64,000 bases of DNA from Pseudonocardia sp. T1-2H (lineage in GTDB: Bacteria; Actinomycetota; Actinomycetes; Mycobacteriales; Pseudonocardiaceae), in the NCBI RefSeq assembly GCF_038039215.1, contig NZ_JBBPCL010000001.1, forward strand, positions 620,001 to 684,000, read 5' to 3'. Under the pieces are notes generated by a model. That model saw only the letters and a program-made list of their open reading frames with translations, did no database searches and was not told the DNA's origin. The translations under genes were made by a program, and so were the position numbers. Shown piece by piece: positions 16,502 through 26,214 of this stretch. The stretch's first letter is position 1, and every line of letters begins with the position of its first letter.

Positions 16502-18618
16502 TGTCCGAGAACACCGCCCTCGCGAGCGAGGACGTCCTCGGTGCCCGCAGCGACGAGCGCCGCTCGCCGTTGCTCGAGGTCAAGGACCTCCGGGTGCACT
16601 TCGAGACCCCTGCCGGCACGGTCAAGGCCGTCGACGGCGTCAACTGGCACGTGCACGAGGGCGAGACCCTCGCGATCGTCGGGGAGTCCGGCTCGGGCAA
16701 GTCCGTGTCCGCGATGACGATCCTCGGCCTGGTGCCGAGCCCGCCCGCCGTCTTCCCGAGCGGCGAGGTGCTGCTCAAGGGTCGCTCGCTGCTGGACATG
16801 CCGGAGAAGCAGCAGCGCAAGCTGCGCGGCAACGACATCTCGATGATCTTCCAGGACCCGCTGACCGCGCTGAACCCCGTGTTCAAGGTCGGCGACCAGA
16901 TCGCGGAGATGGTGCGGGTCCACCAGCGGATCGGCAAGCAGGCCGCGTTCCGCAAGGCCGTCGACCTGCTGGGCGAGGTCGGCATCCCCAATCCCGCCGT
17001 CCGGGCGGGGCAGTACCCGCACGAGTTCTCCGGCGGCATGCGCCAGCGCGCCATGATCGCGATGGCGCTGGCGAACGACCCGCAGGTCCTGCTGGCGGAC
17101 GAGCCCACCACGGCGCTCGACGTCACGGTGCAGGCGCAGATCATGCAGCTCCTGGTGGACCTGCAGGAGCGCCGCAACACCGCGATCGTGCTGATCACGC
17201 ACGACCTCGGCCTGGTCGCGAGCCACGCGGACCGGATAGCGGTCATGTACGCGGGCCGGATCGTGGAGACGGGCACGACGGACGAGATCTTCAGCTCGCC
17301 CCGGCACGCCTACACCCACGGTCTGCTGTCCAGCCTGGCCCGGATGGACCACTCGCGGCCGGAGCGCCTCGAGCCGATCCCCGGACAGCCGCCGAACCTC
17401 GCCCGGGTGCCGCAGGGCTGCGCGTTCCACCCGCGGTGCGCTTTCGCGACGCAGGAGTGCATCGCCGAGGTCCCGCAGCTCGTCCCCCTGTCGCCGGGTT
17501 CCGGGCACCTGCACGCCTGCGTGCACCCGGACCAGGTCGCGATCGCGCACGACACCCCGCGGCCGCATGCCGCGTCCGTCGACGCCGCGGCGTCCACCGG
17601 CGGCCGGCCGGTCGTCGAGGTGACGTCGCTGGTCAAGCACTTCCCGATCAAGTCCGGGGTGTTCATCCGGCGCGAGGTCGGCGCGGTGCAGGCGGTCAAC
17701 GACATCAGCCTGGACATCGAACCGGGGACGACGTTGTCGCTGGTCGGGGAGTCCGGCTGCGGCAAGTCGACCGCGGCCCGGGCGATCCTGCGGCTGCACG
17801 AGCCGACGTCGGGCACCGTCCGGGTCGGCGACCGGGACGTCACGGCGCTGAGCCAGCAGGAGCTACGCAAGGCCCGGGAGGACATGCAGATCGTCTTCCA
17901 GGACCCCTACGCGTCGCTCAACCCGCGGATGACGGTCCGGCAGATCCTTGAGGAGAAGTACGAGCTGCTCGGCGGGACGGTCACCGGCACGACGATCGAG
18001 GACCTGCTCGAGACGGTCGGCCTTTCGGGGGAGTACGCAGACCGGTACCCGCACGAGTTCTCGGGTGGGCAGCGCCAGCGCGTCGGCATCGCCCGGGCGA
18101 TCGCGCTGAACCCCAAGTTCGTCGTGCTCGACGAGCCGGTGTCCGCCCTGGACGTCTCGATCCAGGCGCAGATCCTGAACCTGCTGGAGAAGCTGCAGGC
18201 GGACTTCGGGCTGACCTACCTGTTCATCGCCCACGACCTGTCGGTGGTGCGCCACATCTCCGACCGCGTCGCGGTGATGTACCTCGGCCAGATCGTCGAG
18301 ATCGCGGACCGGGACGAGCTGTTCGAGCGGCCGCAGCACCCGTACACGCAGGCGCTGATCTCGGCCGTGCCGATCCCGGATCCGGTGATCGAGCGCGAGC
18401 GGGAGCGGATCGTCCTGGTCGGCGACGTGCCCAACCCGGCCAACCCGCCGTCGGGCTGCCGGTTCCGGACCCGCTGCTGGAAGTTCGCGGAGGTGCTCTC
18501 GGAGAGCCAGCAGCAGGCCTGCCTGGAGCAGGACCCGGAGCTGGTGCGGCACAACGACGTGGCGAACCACCGCGCGGCGTGCCACTACGCCGCCGAGCGC
18601 GAGGTCCTGCGCGGGTGA
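16501..18618 (+). CDS. Fused OppD-OppF dual ATPase
   Basis: 705 residues carrying two complete peptide-transporter ATPases. The N-half has GESGSGKSVS, FSGGMRQRAMIAMAL and LLADEPTTALDV, followed by an oligo_HPY Cys-rich tail (CAFHPRCAFATQEC). The C-half has [25 protein letters not shown] and VLDEPVSALDV, with a second oligo_HPY tail (CRFRTRCW). Many actinomycetes carry this fusion. It powers OppBC. The start overlaps the expected oppC stop by one base, and the stop overlaps the VOC gene start by 4 bp. Confidence 0.93.
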   Translation: MSENTALASEDVLGARSDERRSPLLEVKDLRVHFETPAGTVKAVDGVNWHVHEGETLAIVGESGSGKSVSAMTILGLVPSPPAVFPSGEVLLKGRSLLDMPEKQQRKLRGNDISMIFQDPLTALNPVFKVGDQIAEMVRVHQRIGKQAAFRKAVDLLGEVGIPNPAVRAGQYPHEFSGGMRQRAMIAMALANDPQVLLADEPTTALDVTVQAQIMQLLVDLQERRNTAIVLITHDLGLVASHADRIAVMYAGRIVETGTTDEIFSSPRHAYTHGLLSSLARMDHSRPERLEPIPGQPPNLARVPQGCAFHPRCAFATQECIAEVPQLVPLSPGSGHLHACVHPDQVAIAHDTPRPHAASVDAAASTGGRPVVEVTSLVKHFPIKSGVFIRREVGAVQAVNDISLDIEPGTTLSLVGESGCGKSTAARAILRLHEPTSGTVRVGDRDVTALSQQELRKAREDMQIVFQDPYASLNPRMTVRQILEEKYELLGGTVTGTTIEDLLETVGLSGEYADRYPHEFSGGQRQRVGIARAIALNPKFVVLDEPVSALDVSIQAQILNLLEKLQADFGLTYLFIAHDLSVVRHISDRVAVMYLGQIVEIADRDELFERPQHPYTQALISAVPIPDPVIERERERIVLVGDVPNPANPPSGCRFRTRCWKFAEVLSESQQQACLEQDPELVRHNDVANHRAACHYAAEREVLRG

Positions 18619-19031
18619 CCGACGCCCGGGTCGGGGTCCTGCACCACGTCGAACTGTGGGTGCCGGACCTCGACCGGGCCGTCGCCGAATGGGGCTGGCT
18701 GCTCGGCCGGCTCGGGCACGAGGTCTTCCAGGACTGGCCGGGCGGGCGCAGCTGGCGGCTCGGGTCGACCTACCTCGTCGTCGAGCGTTCCCCGGACCAG
18801 CTGGGGGAGGCGCACGAGCGGTGCCGTCCCGGGCTGAACCACCTGGCGTTCCACGCGGGCGAGCGGGCCGCCGTCGACGCGCTGGTCGGCGCCGGTCCGG
18901 CGCACGGCTGGGCCCCGATGTTCGCGGAGCGCTACCCGTGGGCGGGCGGGCCCGAGCACTACGCGGGCTACCTGGAGAACTCCGACGGCTTCGAGGTCGA
19001 GCTCGTCGCGCGGTCCGCCGGGAACTCGTAG
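18615..19031 (+). CDS. VOC-family (glyoxalase/bleomycin-resistance fold) protein
   Basis: 138 residues from the GTG at 18615, which overlaps the oppDF stop as GTGA. The protein opens with LHHVELWVPDLDRAVAEWGW and has LNHLAFHAG and YLENSDGFEVELVA. These supply the His, His and Glu positions that bind a divalent metal in vicinal-oxygen-chelate enzymes. The substrate is unknown. Its last 64 bp overlap the convergent acetyltransferase gene. Confidence 0.85.
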   Translation: MTDARVGVLHHVELWVPDLDRAVAEWGWLLGRLGHEVFQDWPGGRSWRLGSTYLVVERSPDQLGEAHERCRPGLNHLAFHAGERAAVDALVGAGPAHGWAPMFAERYPWAGGPEHYAGYLENSDGFEVELVARSAGNS

Positions 19032-19462
19032 GACACCAGCACGAGGCCGGGTAGCACCTCCCGCTGGTCGGTCGGGGTGAAGCCGAGCGAGGCGTACAGC
19101 GCGCGGGCCGGGGCGTTGTCCCGGCCCGTCCAGACGACCACCCGGCGGTCCCGGGCGTGCGCCAGGACCGCGGTGACGAGCCGGCGGCCCAGGCCCCGGC
19201 GGAACGCCCGGGGCGCGACGACGAGGCGTTCGAGGTCGACCTCCTCGGCCGTCCCGCTCAGCGCGGCGGCGGCGAGCAGGCCGTGGTCGTCCCGGTAGGC
19301 GAGCCAGGTCAGCCCGGCCGCGACGAGCGTCTCCGCGGTGTCGTGCAGGGCCGGGATGGCGTCCGAGCCGATCAGCCCCGCCTCCACCCGGTAGGACGCG
19401 CGCTGGAGGGCGAGGAGCTCGCCGGCGCACGCGGCCGGGTCCAGGCGCTCGGGAGGCTGCAC
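18968..19462 (-). CDS. GNAT-family N-acetyltransferase
   Basis: About 164 residues from a GTG at 19462; an ATG at 19492 would add ten residues and leave 11 bp to the divergent mshB start. The acetyl-CoA loop is RLVVAPRAFRRGLGRRLVTA (the R/Q-x-x-G-x-G/A motif as RRGLGR), followed by NAPARALYASLGF. The acceptor substrate is unknown. It is divergent from mshB, so the two could share a promoter. Confidence 0.8.
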   Translation of the reverse strand: MQPPERLDPAACAGELLALQRASYRVEAGLIGSDAIPALHDTAETLVAAGLTWLAYRDDHGLLAAAALSGTAEEVDLERLVVAPRAFRRGLGRRLVTAVLAHARDRRVVVWTGRDNAPARALYASLGFTPTDQREVLPGLVLVSYEFPADRATSSTSKPSEFSR

Positions 19463-19503
19463 GCGTGCAGCATCACACAGGCCCCGCCGCATAGAGTGCG
19501 CTC

Positions 19504-20397
19504 GTGACGCTCCCACGCACAGCTGGGCGTCGGCTGCTGCTGGTGCACGCACATCCCGACGACGAGACCCTGACCACCGGCGGTGCCATCGCCCGCTACA
19601 CCGCCGACCCGGACACCTCCGTGACCGTGGTGACGTGCACCCTCGGCGAGGAGGGCGAGGTCATCCCGCCCGAGCTCCGCGAGCTGGCCCCGGACCGGGC
19701 GGACCAGCTCGGCGGCTACCGGGTCCACGAGCTCGCGGGCGCGCTGGCCGCCCTCGGCGGGCCGGACCACCGCTACCTCGGCGGCGCCGCGCACTGGCGG
19801 GACAGCGGCATGGTGCTGGCCGGGCACGGCGACGTGTGGGCGGCGACCCCGGCCGAGCTGCACCCGCGCGCGCTGGCCGCGCCCGAGGCGTTCGACGAGC
19901 AGCTGGCCCGGCTCCTGGAGATCGTGGACGAGGTGCGGCCGCAGGTCGTCGTCTCCTACGCCCACGACGGCGGCTACGGCCACCCGGACCACGTCCGCGC
20001 CCACCGGCTGGTCGCCGCGGCGGTGCAGGCCCGCCCCGACGTCGTCGCGCGGCTGTTCCACGCCGTCGTCGGCCGGACCACCCTGGACAAGGGGCTCGCC
20101 GAGATCGTCGGGCTGCCCGGCCTGCCGTTCCGGGCGCCGGGCGAGGACGAGCTGCCCAGCGTCCCGGACGCCGAGGTCACGACCCGGTTGGACGTCACCG
20201 CCCACCGGGCCGCCCGGATCGAGGCGATGCGGGCGCACGCCACGCAGATCTCGGTGTGGGACAGCGGGCACGGCCCGGTGGCACTGGCGATGAGCAACGA
20301 GGTCGCGCAGCCGCTCCTCGACGTCGAGGAGTACGTGCTGGCGCACGGCGCGGGTCCGGCCCCGGCGGACGACCTGTTCTCGGGGCTCGACCGGTGA
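19504..20397 (+). CDS. mshB: Mycothiol biosynthesis deacetylase MshB
   Basis: 297 residues from a GTG. Zinc-binding HAHPDDE near residue 15 and GYGHPDHVRAH in the second half are the LmbE/PIG-L deacetylase motifs. Length and sequence fit MshB, which removes the acetyl group from GlcNAc-inositol in the second committed step of mycothiol synthesis. Its presence marks an actinobacterial mycothiol producer. The position after the typA-lpqW region matches the mycobacterial order. The stop overlaps the next gene by 4 bp. Confidence 0.95.
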   Translation: MTLPRTAGRRLLLVHAHPDDETLTTGGAIARYTADPDTSVTVVTCTLGEEGEVIPPELRELAPDRADQLGGYRVHELAGALAALGGPDHRYLGGAAHWRDSGMVLAGHGDVWAATPAELHPRALAAPEAFDEQLARLLEIVDEVRPQVVVSYAHDGGYGHPDHVRAHRLVAAAVQARPDVVARLFHAVVGRTTLDKGLAEIVGLPGLPFRAPGEDELPSVPDAEVTTRLDVTAHRAARIEAMRAHATQISVWDSGHGPVALAMSNEVAQPLLDVEEYVLAHGAGPAPADDLFSGLDR

Positions 20398-20786
20398 GGG
20401 CCCTGACGCTCGTCGCGGTGCTGGCGGCCTCCGCCGCGCTCGCCGTCGCCGAGCTGCTCTACCAGCCCACGTACGTCGGCACGGTGCCCGCGCCGCTCGG
20501 CACGCTGCTGATCCTCGGCACCATGCCCGCGATGATCCGCGGGGCCGCGACGGTCGCCGCGACGCCGCTGGTGGCGGGGTCGCCGCTGATGATCTGGCTG
20601 GTGGTCGTCGGCGTGCTCGGGCTCGCCGGGCCCGGCGGGGACGTGATGCTGCCGGAGACCTGGCAGTCCCTACTGCTGCTCGTCGCGGCCCTGCTCGCGG
20701 GTCTGCTGACGTTGCGGCGGGTACTGGACGAGTCGTACGCCGCAGCCGACGGCGAGACGAAGCCGGAGACCACGCGTGTCCGATGA
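20394..20786 (+). CDS. Small integral membrane protein, function unknown
   Basis: 130 residues from the GTG at 20394, coupled to mshB by a GTGA overlap. Hydrophobic segments at about 3-20, 35-50, 60-77 and 88-106 suggest four TM helices and a short acidic tail. An uncharacterised membrane gene follows mshB in mycobacteria too (Rv1171, from memory). A link to mycothiol is suggested only by conserved position. Confidence 0.78.
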   Translation: MRALTLVAVLAASAALAVAELLYQPTYVGTVPAPLGTLLILGTMPAMIRGAATVAATPLVAGSPLMIWLVVVGVLGLAGPGGDVMLPETWQSLLLLVAALLAGLLTLRRVLDESYAAADGETKPETTRVR

Positions 20787-21549
20787 CGGCGCCATTCCCG
20801 ACTCGGTGATCGTCGGGGTGCTCCGGCCGTTCGTGCGGGCCACCCGGCCCGTGCTCGCCGGCCTGCGGGAGTCCGATCCGTTCGGCCTGCGCGGACGGGT
20901 GCACTCGGCCCCGGGTGCGGAGGAGGAGCGCTCGCTCAAGGACCGGATCCTGGACACGCTGGCGTCCGTCGAGGTCCCGGGCACCGCGGCGTGGTCGGCG
21001 ATGGACGTGCACGCCCGCTCGCACTGGTGGATCTACCGGGTCGGCCGGTTCACGACGCTGGTCGCGGCGATCCCCGGCCTCGGCGGTGCGCTGGCCCGCA
21101 CGCTCCCGGTGTCCGCCACCGTCGGCGCCGCGGGACAGGGCCTGCTGATCGTCGCGATCGCGGGTGAGCACGGGATCGACTCCCGGGACGGTGAGGACCG
21201 GATCGTCGAGTTGCTCGCGTCGGTGCTGTTCGGCCGCGAGCTGACGCCGACCGGCACCCTGGACGCCGCCGAGGACGCCGCGGTCGACCGCAGGGCGGAC
21301 GAGCTCACCGGGGAACTCGGCGAGAAGGACGCGGTTCCGACGGTGGCCAGGATCGGCTCCGCGGTCTGGCGGCTCGGCCGGGCGCTGTACTCCGTCGAGG
21401 ACGAGCTGGACAAGCGCCCGCACGGCCGCTTCTACCACGAGGCGATCGGCATGCTGCCCGTCGTCGGGGTGGTGGGGAAGTACCTCGGGGAGTGGTCCGG
21501 CCTCAAGCGTGCGGCGAAGGCCGCGGAGAAGCGGCTGGCGCGGGCGTGA
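20776..21549 (+). CDS. Conserved hypothetical protein, possibly EcsC-like
   Basis: 257 residues from a GTG overlapping the previous gene by 11 bp. A Trp/Tyr-rich N-terminal third (ARSHWWIYRVGRFTTLVAAI) precedes glycine-rich hydrophobic segments (IPGLGGALARTLPVSATVG) and an amphipathic C-terminus with VVGVVGKYLGEW. The small-residue hydrophobic hairpins recall EcsC-type proteins, but I cannot confirm this. Its 3' end overlaps the convergent acetyltransferase gene by 47 bp. Confidence 0.7.
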   Translation: MSDDGAIPDSVIVGVLRPFVRATRPVLAGLRESDPFGLRGRVHSAPGAEEERSLKDRILDTLASVEVPGTAAWSAMDVHARSHWWIYRVGRFTTLVAAIPGLGGALARTLPVSATVGAAGQGLLIVAIAGEHGIDSRDGEDRIVELLASVLFGRELTPTGTLDAAEDAAVDRRADELTGELGEKDAVPTVARIGSAVWRLGRALYSVEDELDKRPHGRFYHEAIGMLPVVGVVGKYLGEWSGLKRAAKAAEKRLARA

Positions 21550-22507
21550 GGTAGTGGTAGCGGTGGTGCTCGGTGCAGCCCAGCCGCTCGTAGAACGTCC
21601 GGGCGGTGGTGTTGTGCAGCGCCACCTGCAGGACGGCCCACTTCGCGCCGCGCGCCAGCGCCCAGCGGGCGGCCGCCGCGGTGAGCGCGGTCCCGACCCC
21701 GGTGCGCCTGGCGACGGGGGACGTCGACAGCCGGGACAGGTGCAGGTGGTCCTCGACGAGCGCGCCGCGCACGGCCCCGAGCGGCTCCGGCCCGGCGAGG
21801 CCGAAGACGGTCGGCGGGCCGCCGGGGCCCGGGTCGAGGACGTGCTGCTGCGCCCGCGTCGGCGCGCCGCCCTCCGAGAACTCCCACCAGGTGGACGACG
21901 CGCGGTCGGTCAGGGAGACCGGCACCCGCCCGTCGGCGCCGGTCAGCAGAGTGAGATCCGCCACCAGGACCGCGACCTCGGCGCCCGCGGCGTGCCCGCA
22001 GTCGAGGACCCAGCCGGCGCGCTGGACGGCGGTCGACCACGGCGAGCCGATCGGCGTCTGCACCCGCGGCGGGACGCCCTCGTGCGCGGCCGCGAACTCC
22101 TGGACGGCGGCGAGCGCGTCGGCGATCGGCATGCCGGGATCCCCGACCGCCAGGCACGAGTTCGCGCGCCCGGTGAAACCGCCCGCAGCGCGCAGCCGCC
22201 AGGCGCCCAACGGGCGGTCGACCAGCGCCGGCCAGGCGTCCGCGCACAACGACTCCAGCCGCGTCACCGCACTCCAGGAGGCCCGGCGCGGGGGTGCCGG
22301 GGGTACCGCGCGGACCGCGACGACGGCCTCCCGCGGGACCCGCACCGCACCTTTCCGGGTCTCGACGACGACCGTGCCCCCGCCGCCGTCGGACAGGGTG
22401 CCGACGGCGTCGGTGAAAAGGGGCCTGCCGTCCCGTTCCCCGATCCGGTGCCGGAGCGCGACACGCGCCCCGAGCACCGCGTCGAGGTCGATTCCATCGC
22501 GTGTCAC
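21503..22507 (-). CDS. GNAT acetyltransferase with N-terminal SH3-like domain
   Basis: 334 residues. The first about 65 residues form an SH3-like beta region (ARVALRHRIGERDGRPLFTD, then GTVVVETRKGAVRVP). The rest is a double-length GNAT protein with the acetyl-CoA segment SPVARRTGVGTALTAAAARW and NTTARTFYERLGC near the C-terminus. Actinobacterial homologues of this layout are of unknown substrate. It is divergent from fdxC with 115 bp between the starts. Confidence 0.82.
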   Translation of the reverse strand: MTRDGIDLDAVLGARVALRHRIGERDGRPLFTDAVGTLSDGGGGTVVVETRKGAVRVPREAVVAVRAVPPAPPRRASWSAVTRLESLCADAWPALVDRPLGAWRLRAAGGFTGRANSCLAVGDPGMPIADALAAVQEFAAAHEGVPPRVQTPIGSPWSTAVQRAGWVLDCGHAAGAEVAVLVADLTLLTGADGRVPVSLTDRASSTWWEFSEGGAPTRAQQHVLDPGPGGPPTVFGLAGPEPLGAVRGALVEDHLHLSRLSTSPVARRTGVGTALTAAAARWALARGAKWAVLQVALHNTTARTFYERLGCTEHHRYHYLTPAPAASPRPSPHA

Positions 22508-22622
22508 TGAGGCTTACCTTCCCATGCCGGGGCCACGACCCGCGGGTTAACCTGCCACAGCGTGGAACGCGCCCGAGCGCGTACCGCACAGTGTTTCCAC
22601 AGCCGTAGTTGGAGGACGACCC

Positions 22623-22949
22623 GTGACGTACGTGATCGCAGAGCCTTGCGTGGATCTCAAGGACAAGGCGTGCATCGAGGAATGTCCGGTCGACTGCATC
22701 TATGAGGGTGGCCGGATGCTCTACATTCACCCCGACGAGTGCGTGGACTGCGGTGCCTGTGAGCCGGTCTGCCCCGTCGAGGCCATCTACTACGAGGACG
22801 ACGTGCCGGACCAGTGGGGCGCGTACACCAAGGCCAACGCTGACTTCTTCGAGGAGCTGGGCTCCCCGGGCGGCGCGTCGAAGGTCGGCCTGGTGGAGAA
22901 GGACGTGGAGCCGGCCCTGAGCCTGGCGCCGCAGTCGCACGACGAGTGA
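22623..22949 (+). CDS. fdxC: 7Fe ferredoxin (3Fe-4S/4Fe-4S)
   Basis: 108 residues from the GTG at 22623, with a GGAGGAC ribosome site upstream. Cysteines in [19 protein letters not shown] and [16 protein letters not shown] fit a seven-iron ferredoxin. The C-terminal extension ([20 protein letters not shown]) is typical of actinobacterial FdxA/FdxC. It supplies low-potential electrons to redox partners. It overlaps dapC by 4 bp, as in mycobacteria. Confidence 0.95.
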   Translation: MTYVIAEPCVDLKDKACIEECPVDCIYEGGRMLYIHPDECVDCGACEPVCPVEAIYYEDDVPDQWGAYTKANADFFEELGSPGGASKVGLVEKDVEPALSLAPQSHDE

Positions 22950-24055
22950 GTCCCGTCGCGCTCCCGGACTTCCCCTGGGACTCGTTGACGGGAGCCCGTG
23001 AGCTCGCTGCCCGGCACCCGGGCGGTCTCGTCGACCTGTCCGTCGGCACTCCGGTCGACCCCGTGCCCGCCGTGATCCGCGACGCGCTGGCCGGCCCGGC
23101 CGCGGAGATCCCCGGCTACCCGACGACGCACGGCACGCCTGCGCTGCGCGAGGCCGTCGCCGCGTCGCTGGGCCGGCGCTTCGGCGTCACCGGGCTCGAT
23201 GCGGCCGCGGTGCTGCCCACGATCGGCTCCAAGGAGCTGGTCGCCTGGCTGCCGACGCTGTTGGGCCTCGGCGCGGGGGACGTCGTCGGCGTCCCTGCCG
23301 TCGCCTACCCCACCTACGAGGTCGGGGCGCTGCTGGCCGGGGCCACCCCGGTCCGGCTGGCGGACGGCGAGGCCCCGCCCGCGGGCACCCGGCTGGTCTG
23401 GCTGAACTCGCCGTCGAATCCGACGGGCCGGGTGCTCGACGCCCCCGCGATGCGGGCCGCGGTCGAGGCGGCTCGCGCCGTCGGGGCCACCGTCGCGTCG
23501 GACGAGTGCTACCTCGGCCTGGCCGCCCCTGCGCTGGGCGCGGTGTCCGTGCTGCACCCGGACGTCTGCGACGGCCGGCACGAGGGTCTGCTCGCCGTGC
23601 ACTCGATGTCCAAGACCTCGAACCTCGCCGGCTACCGCGCCGCGTTCCTCGCCGGGGACCCGGCGCTGGTCGGCGCGCTGCTCGAGATCCGCAAGCACGC
23701 CGGGATGATCGTCCCGCACCCGGTGCAGGCCGCCCTGGCCGCGGCAGCGTCGGACGATGCGCACGTGCAGGCCCAGGTCGCGCTCTACGACGGACGGCGG
23801 GCCCGGCTGCGTGCCGCCGTGGAGGCGTTCGGGTTGCGTGTGGACCACTCGGAGGCCGGGCTCTACCTCTGGGCCACTGCGGGCCGCCCGTGCCGGGAGA
23901 CTGTGCAGGCGTTGGCGGAGAGAGGGATCCTCGTCGCCCCGGGCGAGTTCTACGGGGATGCCGGCGCGGAGCACGTCCGGATCGCGCTGACGGCGTCGGA
24001 CGAACGGATCGACGCGGCGGTGGCCCGGCTGACCCCGGATCGACCGGGCACATGA
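22946..24055 (+). CDS. dapC: N-succinyldiaminopimelate aminotransferase
   Basis: 369 residues, a fold-type I PLP aminotransferase. The PLP lysine lies in [25 protein letters not shown] and SDECYL are conserved cofactor contacts. It corresponds to the actinobacterial succinyldiaminopimelate transaminase in the lysine/meso-DAP route, and dapD and dapE lie 2-3 kb downstream. GTGA overlap with fdxC and ATGA overlap with the MFS gene indicate one operon. Confidence 0.9.
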   Translation: MSPVALPDFPWDSLTGARELAARHPGGLVDLSVGTPVDPVPAVIRDALAGPAAEIPGYPTTHGTPALREAVAASLGRRFGVTGLDAAAVLPTIGSKELVAWLPTLLGLGAGDVVGVPAVAYPTYEVGALLAGATPVRLADGEAPPAGTRLVWLNSPSNPTGRVLDAPAMRAAVEAARAVGATVASDECYLGLAAPALGAVSVLHPDVCDGRHEGLLAVHSMSKTSNLAGYRAAFLAGDPALVGALLEIRKHAGMIVPHPVQAALAAAASDDAHVQAQVALYDGRRARLRAAVEAFGLRVDHSEAGLYLWATAGRPCRETVQALAERGILVAPGEFYGDAGAEHVRIALTASDERIDAAVARLTPDRPGT

Positions 24056-25251
24056 CCTCTCCCGACCCCGCCGCCACACGGATCCGTCCGGTGGTCGTCC
24101 TGCTCGGACTGCTCGCCCTCGCCGCGAACCTCCGCACCGCCCTGGCGGGCTATCCGCCGCTGCTGGAGACGGTCCGGGCACAGCTCGGGGTCTCCTCGGG
24201 CGCCGCCGGCCTGGTGCAGGCCGGGGCGGTGCTGATGATGGCCGTCGGGTCGTTCGTCGGGTCCGGGATCGGCGTCCGGTTCGGCCGGGAGCGCGCCGCG
24301 GGCGGCGCGGTCGGGCTGGTGGCGCTCGGCAGCGTCCTGCGCGCGATCCCGGCGCTGGCCCCGCTGATCGCGGGCAGCCTCGTCGTCGGGCTCGGGATCG
24401 GGCTCGCCGGGGTGCTGCTCGCCGGGATCGTCAAGGAGCACCTGGCCGCCCGGGCAGGCGCCGTGACGGGCGGCTACGTGGTCGCGATGATGGTCGGCGC
24501 GACCGTCGCGTCGGCCGTCGCGGTGCCGCTGTCGGTCGGACTGGGCGGCTGGTCGTTCTCGCTCGCGGTGTGGGCGGTGCCGGCGGTCGTCGCCTGCGCG
24601 GTGTGGGCGCCGGTGGCGCTGCGCGTCGGCCGGCCGGACCGGTCCGCGCCATCGGTGCGGCTGCCGTGGCGGGACCCGTTCGCCCGGAAGGCCGCCTGCT
24701 ACATGTCCGGGACGTCGTTGATGTTCTACGGCTGGCTGACCTGGCTCTCGCCGTACTACGAGAGCCACGGCTGGAGCCCGCAGCGCGCGGGCCTGCTGCT
24801 CGCGGTCTGGAGCGTCGCGCAGATCCCGGCCGCGCTGCTCGCCCCGGTGCTGGCCGAACGTCGCCGACGCTGGCGGTTCTGGGGCTCGCTCACGCTCGCC
24901 TGCGGGCTGGCCGGGACGCTCGGCGCGCTGCTGCTGGCGGAGCCGGGCGTCGTCGGCCCATGGCCGTGGGCGGTGCTGATGGGGATCGGTGTCGGCGCCG
25001 GCTTCCCGATGGGCCTCACGGTGATCGCGTGGAACACCCCCGACGGTGCGACCAGCGCCGCCACCAGCGGGTTCGCCATGGGCATCGGCTACCTGGCGGC
25101 CGGGTTGGGGCCCCTGCTGATGGGGGTGCTGATCGACCTGACCGGCGGGTACGTCGCCGCGATCGTGGTGCTGCTGGTCGCCGGGGCGGTGCAGTGGCTG
25201 GCGATCTGGCGGATCGGGGACCGGCCCGATCCGGCTACGGCCCCGCACTAG
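24052..25251 (+). CDS. MFS transporter, CynX/NimT-like
   Basis: 399 residues from the ATG at 24052, with about 12 TM helices. The first helix region is VVLLGLLALAANLRTALAGY; LR in this position after a helix with N/R residues is common in CynX/cyanate-type transporters. A central loop carries RPDRSAPSVRLPWRDPF. It is coupled to dapC by a 4-bp overlap. The substrate is unknown; amino-acid or drug export is possible. Confidence 0.85.
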   Translation: MTSPDPAATRIRPVVVLLGLLALAANLRTALAGYPPLLETVRAQLGVSSGAAGLVQAGAVLMMAVGSFVGSGIGVRFGRERAAGGAVGLVALGSVLRAIPALAPLIAGSLVVGLGIGLAGVLLAGIVKEHLAARAGAVTGGYVVAMMVGATVASAVAVPLSVGLGGWSFSLAVWAVPAVVACAVWAPVALRVGRPDRSAPSVRLPWRDPFARKAACYMSGTSLMFYGWLTWLSPYYESHGWSPQRAGLLLAVWSVAQIPAALLAPVLAERRRRWRFWGSLTLACGLAGTLGALLLAEPGVVGPWPWAVLMGIGVGAGFPMGLTVIAWNTPDGATSAATSGFAMGIGYLAAGLGPLLMGVLIDLTGGYVAAIVVLLVAGAVQWLAIWRIGDRPDPATAPH

Positions 25252-25255
25252 ACCC

Positions 25256-26209
25256 CTACAGCTCCGCGGCGCGCTCCCTGACCTGCTCCCAGGCCACCCA
25301 CCACTCGGTGCGCTTCTGCTCGGCGCGGGTCCGCTCGCGCTCGACGAGCCGGCCGGCGACGAACACCATGAGCGCGTCCGGGGACTCGCCCAGCCCGTCG
25401 AGCAGGCCACGGATCCGCTCCTCGGCCACGCAGGCGTCCTGGTGGTCCCCGAGGACCTCCTGGAGCACCGCCGTCGCCTGCAGCAGCCGCTTGACCGGCC
25501 TGCCGAGCATGGGCACCACCAGCTCGCCCACGTACCGGACGCGCTTCACCCGGATCCGCAGCTCGTGCAGGGTCGCGTCCGGCGGGTGCTCCCCGGCCCG
25601 CTCCACGTTGCGCCGGAGCTTGTGCGCCTCCCTGCGGACGAGGTCGACGAGCTCGGGCTGCGCCTGCGTCGCCGAAGGGGTGGGCAGGGGCAGCCGGATC
25701 GCGTCCGCCAGCCGCTCCAGCAGGGCGGCGTAGCGGGGCGCGGAGAGGGCGGCCAGCATCTCCGCCCGGGCCTGCTCGCGTTCGGTCTCCAGGGCCGCGA
25801 CGAGCTGCTCCGCCGCCCGTCGCTCGGCCGCCGGCAGGCTCGCCGCCTCCCCGCCGAGCCGCAGCAGCAGGACGTCGAGGTCCCGGACCGGGCCGAGCGC
25901 CCGGCCGAGCCGGCCGAGCTCCTCGCGCAACCCGTCGGACCACGGGCCGTCGAGCAGCGGGCGGGCGGCCTTCAGCGCGGCCCGCATGCGCCGCACCGAT
26001 ACCCGCATCTGGTGCAGGTCCTCGATGTCCGTGCCGACCCTGGTCCCCGGGTCGTGCGCGAGCAGGGCCCGTAGCCGCAGGTCCAGCGCGGCGCGGACGT
26101 GGTGCGCCGGCGGGTCCGCGGGGGTCGCGGTGAGCGGCGCGGGGAGGTCGGCGACGGAGATCGGCCGCCGCCCGTTGCGGGCTCCGGTCACGGGGTCGGT
26201 GCGCGTCAC
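25256..26209 (-). CDS. CHAD-domain protein
   Basis: About 317 residues from the GTG at 26209, five bases after the dapD stop and so in the same operon. It is an all-helical CHAD domain with two signature segments, DLHQMRVSVRRMRAALKA near the N-terminus and LHELRIRVKRVRYVGELVVP near the C-terminus. The conserved His and Arg/Lys residues bind polyphosphate. No CYTH/triphosphatase partner is present. CHAD proteins localise to polyphosphate granules; a role beside diaminopimelate synthesis is unexplained. Confidence 0.85.
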   Translation of the reverse strand: MTRTDPVTGARNGRRPISVADLPAPLTATPADPPAHHVRAALDLRLRALLAHDPGTRVGTDIEDLHQMRVSVRRMRAALKAARPLLDGPWSDGLREELGRLGRALGPVRDLDVLLLRLGGEAASLPAAERRAAEQLVAALETEREQARAEMLAALSAPRYAALLERLADAIRLPLPTPSATQAQPELVDLVRREAHKLRRNVERAGEHPPDATLHELRIRVKRVRYVGELVVPMLGRPVKRLLQATAVLQEVLGDHQDACVAEERIRGLLDGLGESPDALMVFVAGRLVERERTRAEQKRTEWWVAWEQVRERAAEL

Positions 26210-26214
26210 GGGGA

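Noticed and set aside
15528..17951. 807-residue OppC fusion protein reading into the ATPase gene
   Set aside because: The extension is Arg/Pro-rich out-of-frame translation of a strongly conserved ATPase; a one-base change in a G run gives the normal end.
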